This document shows, in pieces, positions 62,999 to 64,000 of a DNA stretch of 64,000 nt (within the stretch, counting starts at the first letter, position 1; each line of letters begins with the position of its first letter). The notes below the pieces were generated by a model. That model did no database searches. It was not told where the DNA came from and saw only the letters and a list, made by a program, of their open reading frames with translations. Both the position numbers and the translations under genes were made by a program. This stretch comes from Proteiniborus sp. MB09-C3. Lineage in GTDB: Bacteria > Bacillota > Clostridia > Tissierellales > Proteiniboraceae. The DNA lies in assembly GCF_030263895.1 (NCBI RefSeq), contig NZ_CP127161.1, forward strand, positions 682,001-746,000, written 5' to 3'.

Positions 62999-64000
62999 AT
63001 AAGATAACAGCCCATGCGGGGAATATTCGCAATCTGTTAAATAATAAATATACGGTTCAGTATTACCAAAGAGAATATAATTGGGAAACTAAGCAGATTG
63101 AAGAATTGATAGAAGACTTAACCAACGAGTTTAATGAGTTCTATAAAGATGAGGATAGGCAGATGGATGTAAGGAATTATGGGGATTACTTTTTAGGTCC
63201 CATTATCCTTACAAATGATAATGCAATTATAGATGGACAGCAGAGGTTATCGTCATTAACGCTGCTTCTCATTTACCTAAACAATCTTCAAAAACAGCAG
63301 AATTCTTCGCCTAAAGTAAACATTGATAATCTGATTTACTCTGAAATGTATGGCCAAAAGACCTTTTGTATCAATGTACCTGAAAGGGAAGGATGCTTAG
63401 CATCTCTGTTTGAGACAGGGGATTATGATACTACCAATGAGCAATCAGAAAGTGTTCTTAACCTTTACAATAGGTATAAAGATATTGAACGGATTTTTCC
63501 TGATGAATTAAAAGAAAGTCCTCTTCCAGTATTTATCGAATGGCTAATCGATAATGTATCTTTAGTGCAGATAAGAACTGATTCGGAGCAGGATGCCCAT
63601 AAGGTTTTTGTAACCATGAATGATAGGGGACTAAGGCTTACTCCTACAGAAATGTTAAAGGGATATCTTCTTTCGGAGATGGATGATAATACTATCAGAA
63701 ATAAGGCAAATGACTTATGGAAAAATAAAGTCATACAGTTAAAAGAAATTGAAAAGGATGGAGACGCAGACTTCATCAAGAACTGGTTAAGGGCTCAATA
63801 TGCAGAAACTATCAGAGAAGGTAAGAAAGAGGCAGAAAATAAAGACTTTGATATTATCGGAACAACATTTCACAAATGGGTTCGAGAAAATAAATCTACT
63901 GTGGGCTTAAACAGCAGTGTAAATTTTGAAAATTTTGTCCTTAAAAACTTCAACATGTATGCTGATATTTACGTTCGCTTAAAGGAATACTCCCGTAAGT
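62995..64000 (+). CDS. DUF262 (GmrSD-type) protein, 3' end outside the window
   Basis: ATG at 62995 overlaps the hsdS stop (ATGA) and the frame stays open to the window edge, giving 335 residues so far. The DUF262 hallmarks are present: YTVQYYQREYNWETKQIEEL near the start, AIIDGQQRLSSL near residue 80, and the asparagine motif TMNDRGLRLTPTEMLKGYLL near 205. DUF262 domains are NTPase/nuclease parts of GmrSD-type modification-dependent restriction enzymes, and also occur within type I RM operons. The tight coupling implies co-expression with HsdMS. No hsdR is visible in the window. Confidence 0.92.
   Translation, partial: MNKITAHAGNIRNLLNNKYTVQYYQREYNWETKQIEELIEDLTNEFNEFYKDEDRQMDVRNYGDYFLGPIILTNDNAIIDGQQRLSSLTLLLIYLNNLQKQQNSSPKVNIDNLIYSEMYGQKTFCINVPEREGCLASLFETGDYDTTNEQSESVLNLYNRYKDIERIFPDELKESPLPVFIEWLIDNVSLVQIRTDSEQDAHKVFVTMNDRGLRLTPTEMLKGYLLSEMDDNTIRNKANDLWKNKVIQLKEIEKDGDADFIKNWLRAQYAETIREGKKEAENKDFDIIGTTFHKWVRENKSTVGLNSSVNFENFVLKNFNMYADIYVRLKEYSRK

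Overview
The window looks like a chromosomal segment of an anaerobic, spore-forming, low-GC Clostridia-type Firmicute, possibly near the Alkaliphilus/Tissierella group. The grounds are AT-rich codons, strong AGGAGG ribosome binding sites, a Bacillus-type large SRP RNA, the dnaX-ybaB-recR block, a SpoVS-like protein, and a peroxiredoxin that appears to use in-frame TGA as selenocysteine. No species is claimed.

Layout. 1-10 kb: a heterodimeric ABC exporter (first subunit cut by the window edge), an APH-fold kinase, a DUF441 membrane protein, small gene remnants, and a cell-wall block in which vanW converges on a ddl-murF-alr operon. 10-22.7 kb: a sigma-54 activator followed by two transcription units, each with a good -24/-12 promoter. 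The first is a MaoC hydratase. The second is a nine-gene run: alpha/beta hydrolase, soluble chemoreceptor-like protein, KAS III-like enzyme, acyl-CoA transferase, second alpha/beta hydrolase, and a complete Liv-type ABC importer with its binding lipoprotein. I read this as an uptake-sensing-degradation system for an unidentified carboxylate-type compound. 22.7-37.1 kb: an MCP remnant, the selenocysteine peroxiredoxin, a serine hydrolase, a broken ModC-like ATPase, an ABC-F protein, an ABC-2 exporter, a PadR pair, bioY behind a BirA box, a lone EIIA-Glc, YtxH and DUF948-type envelope proteins, and a ModE-like regulator with modA and modB but no adjacent modC. 37.1-43.2 kb: the conserved core, with tRNA-Ser(GGA), SRP RNA, an HD-GYP receptor, dnaX, ybaB and recR.

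43.2-64 kb is accessory DNA. It holds a gene desert with recurring short motifs, decayed immunity-like small genes, a ParM-like/RHH partition pair, a divergent XRE repressor and GGDEF gene with paired operators, a frameshifted IS110 element with a long 5' non-coding end, several unrecognised proteins, and finally a type I restriction-modification locus (hsdM, hsdS, a DUF262 gene running off the edge). A large protein with a C-terminal HEPN-like RX4H motif lies just upstream of hsdM and may be a linked defence gene.

The strongest points for follow-up are the selenocysteine peroxiredoxin with its SECIS-like hairpin, the sigma-54 catabolic island, the HEPN-like/type I RM/DUF262 neighbourhood, and a structured repeat family found in tandem at 12.4-12.7 kb and again at 25.8 kb.
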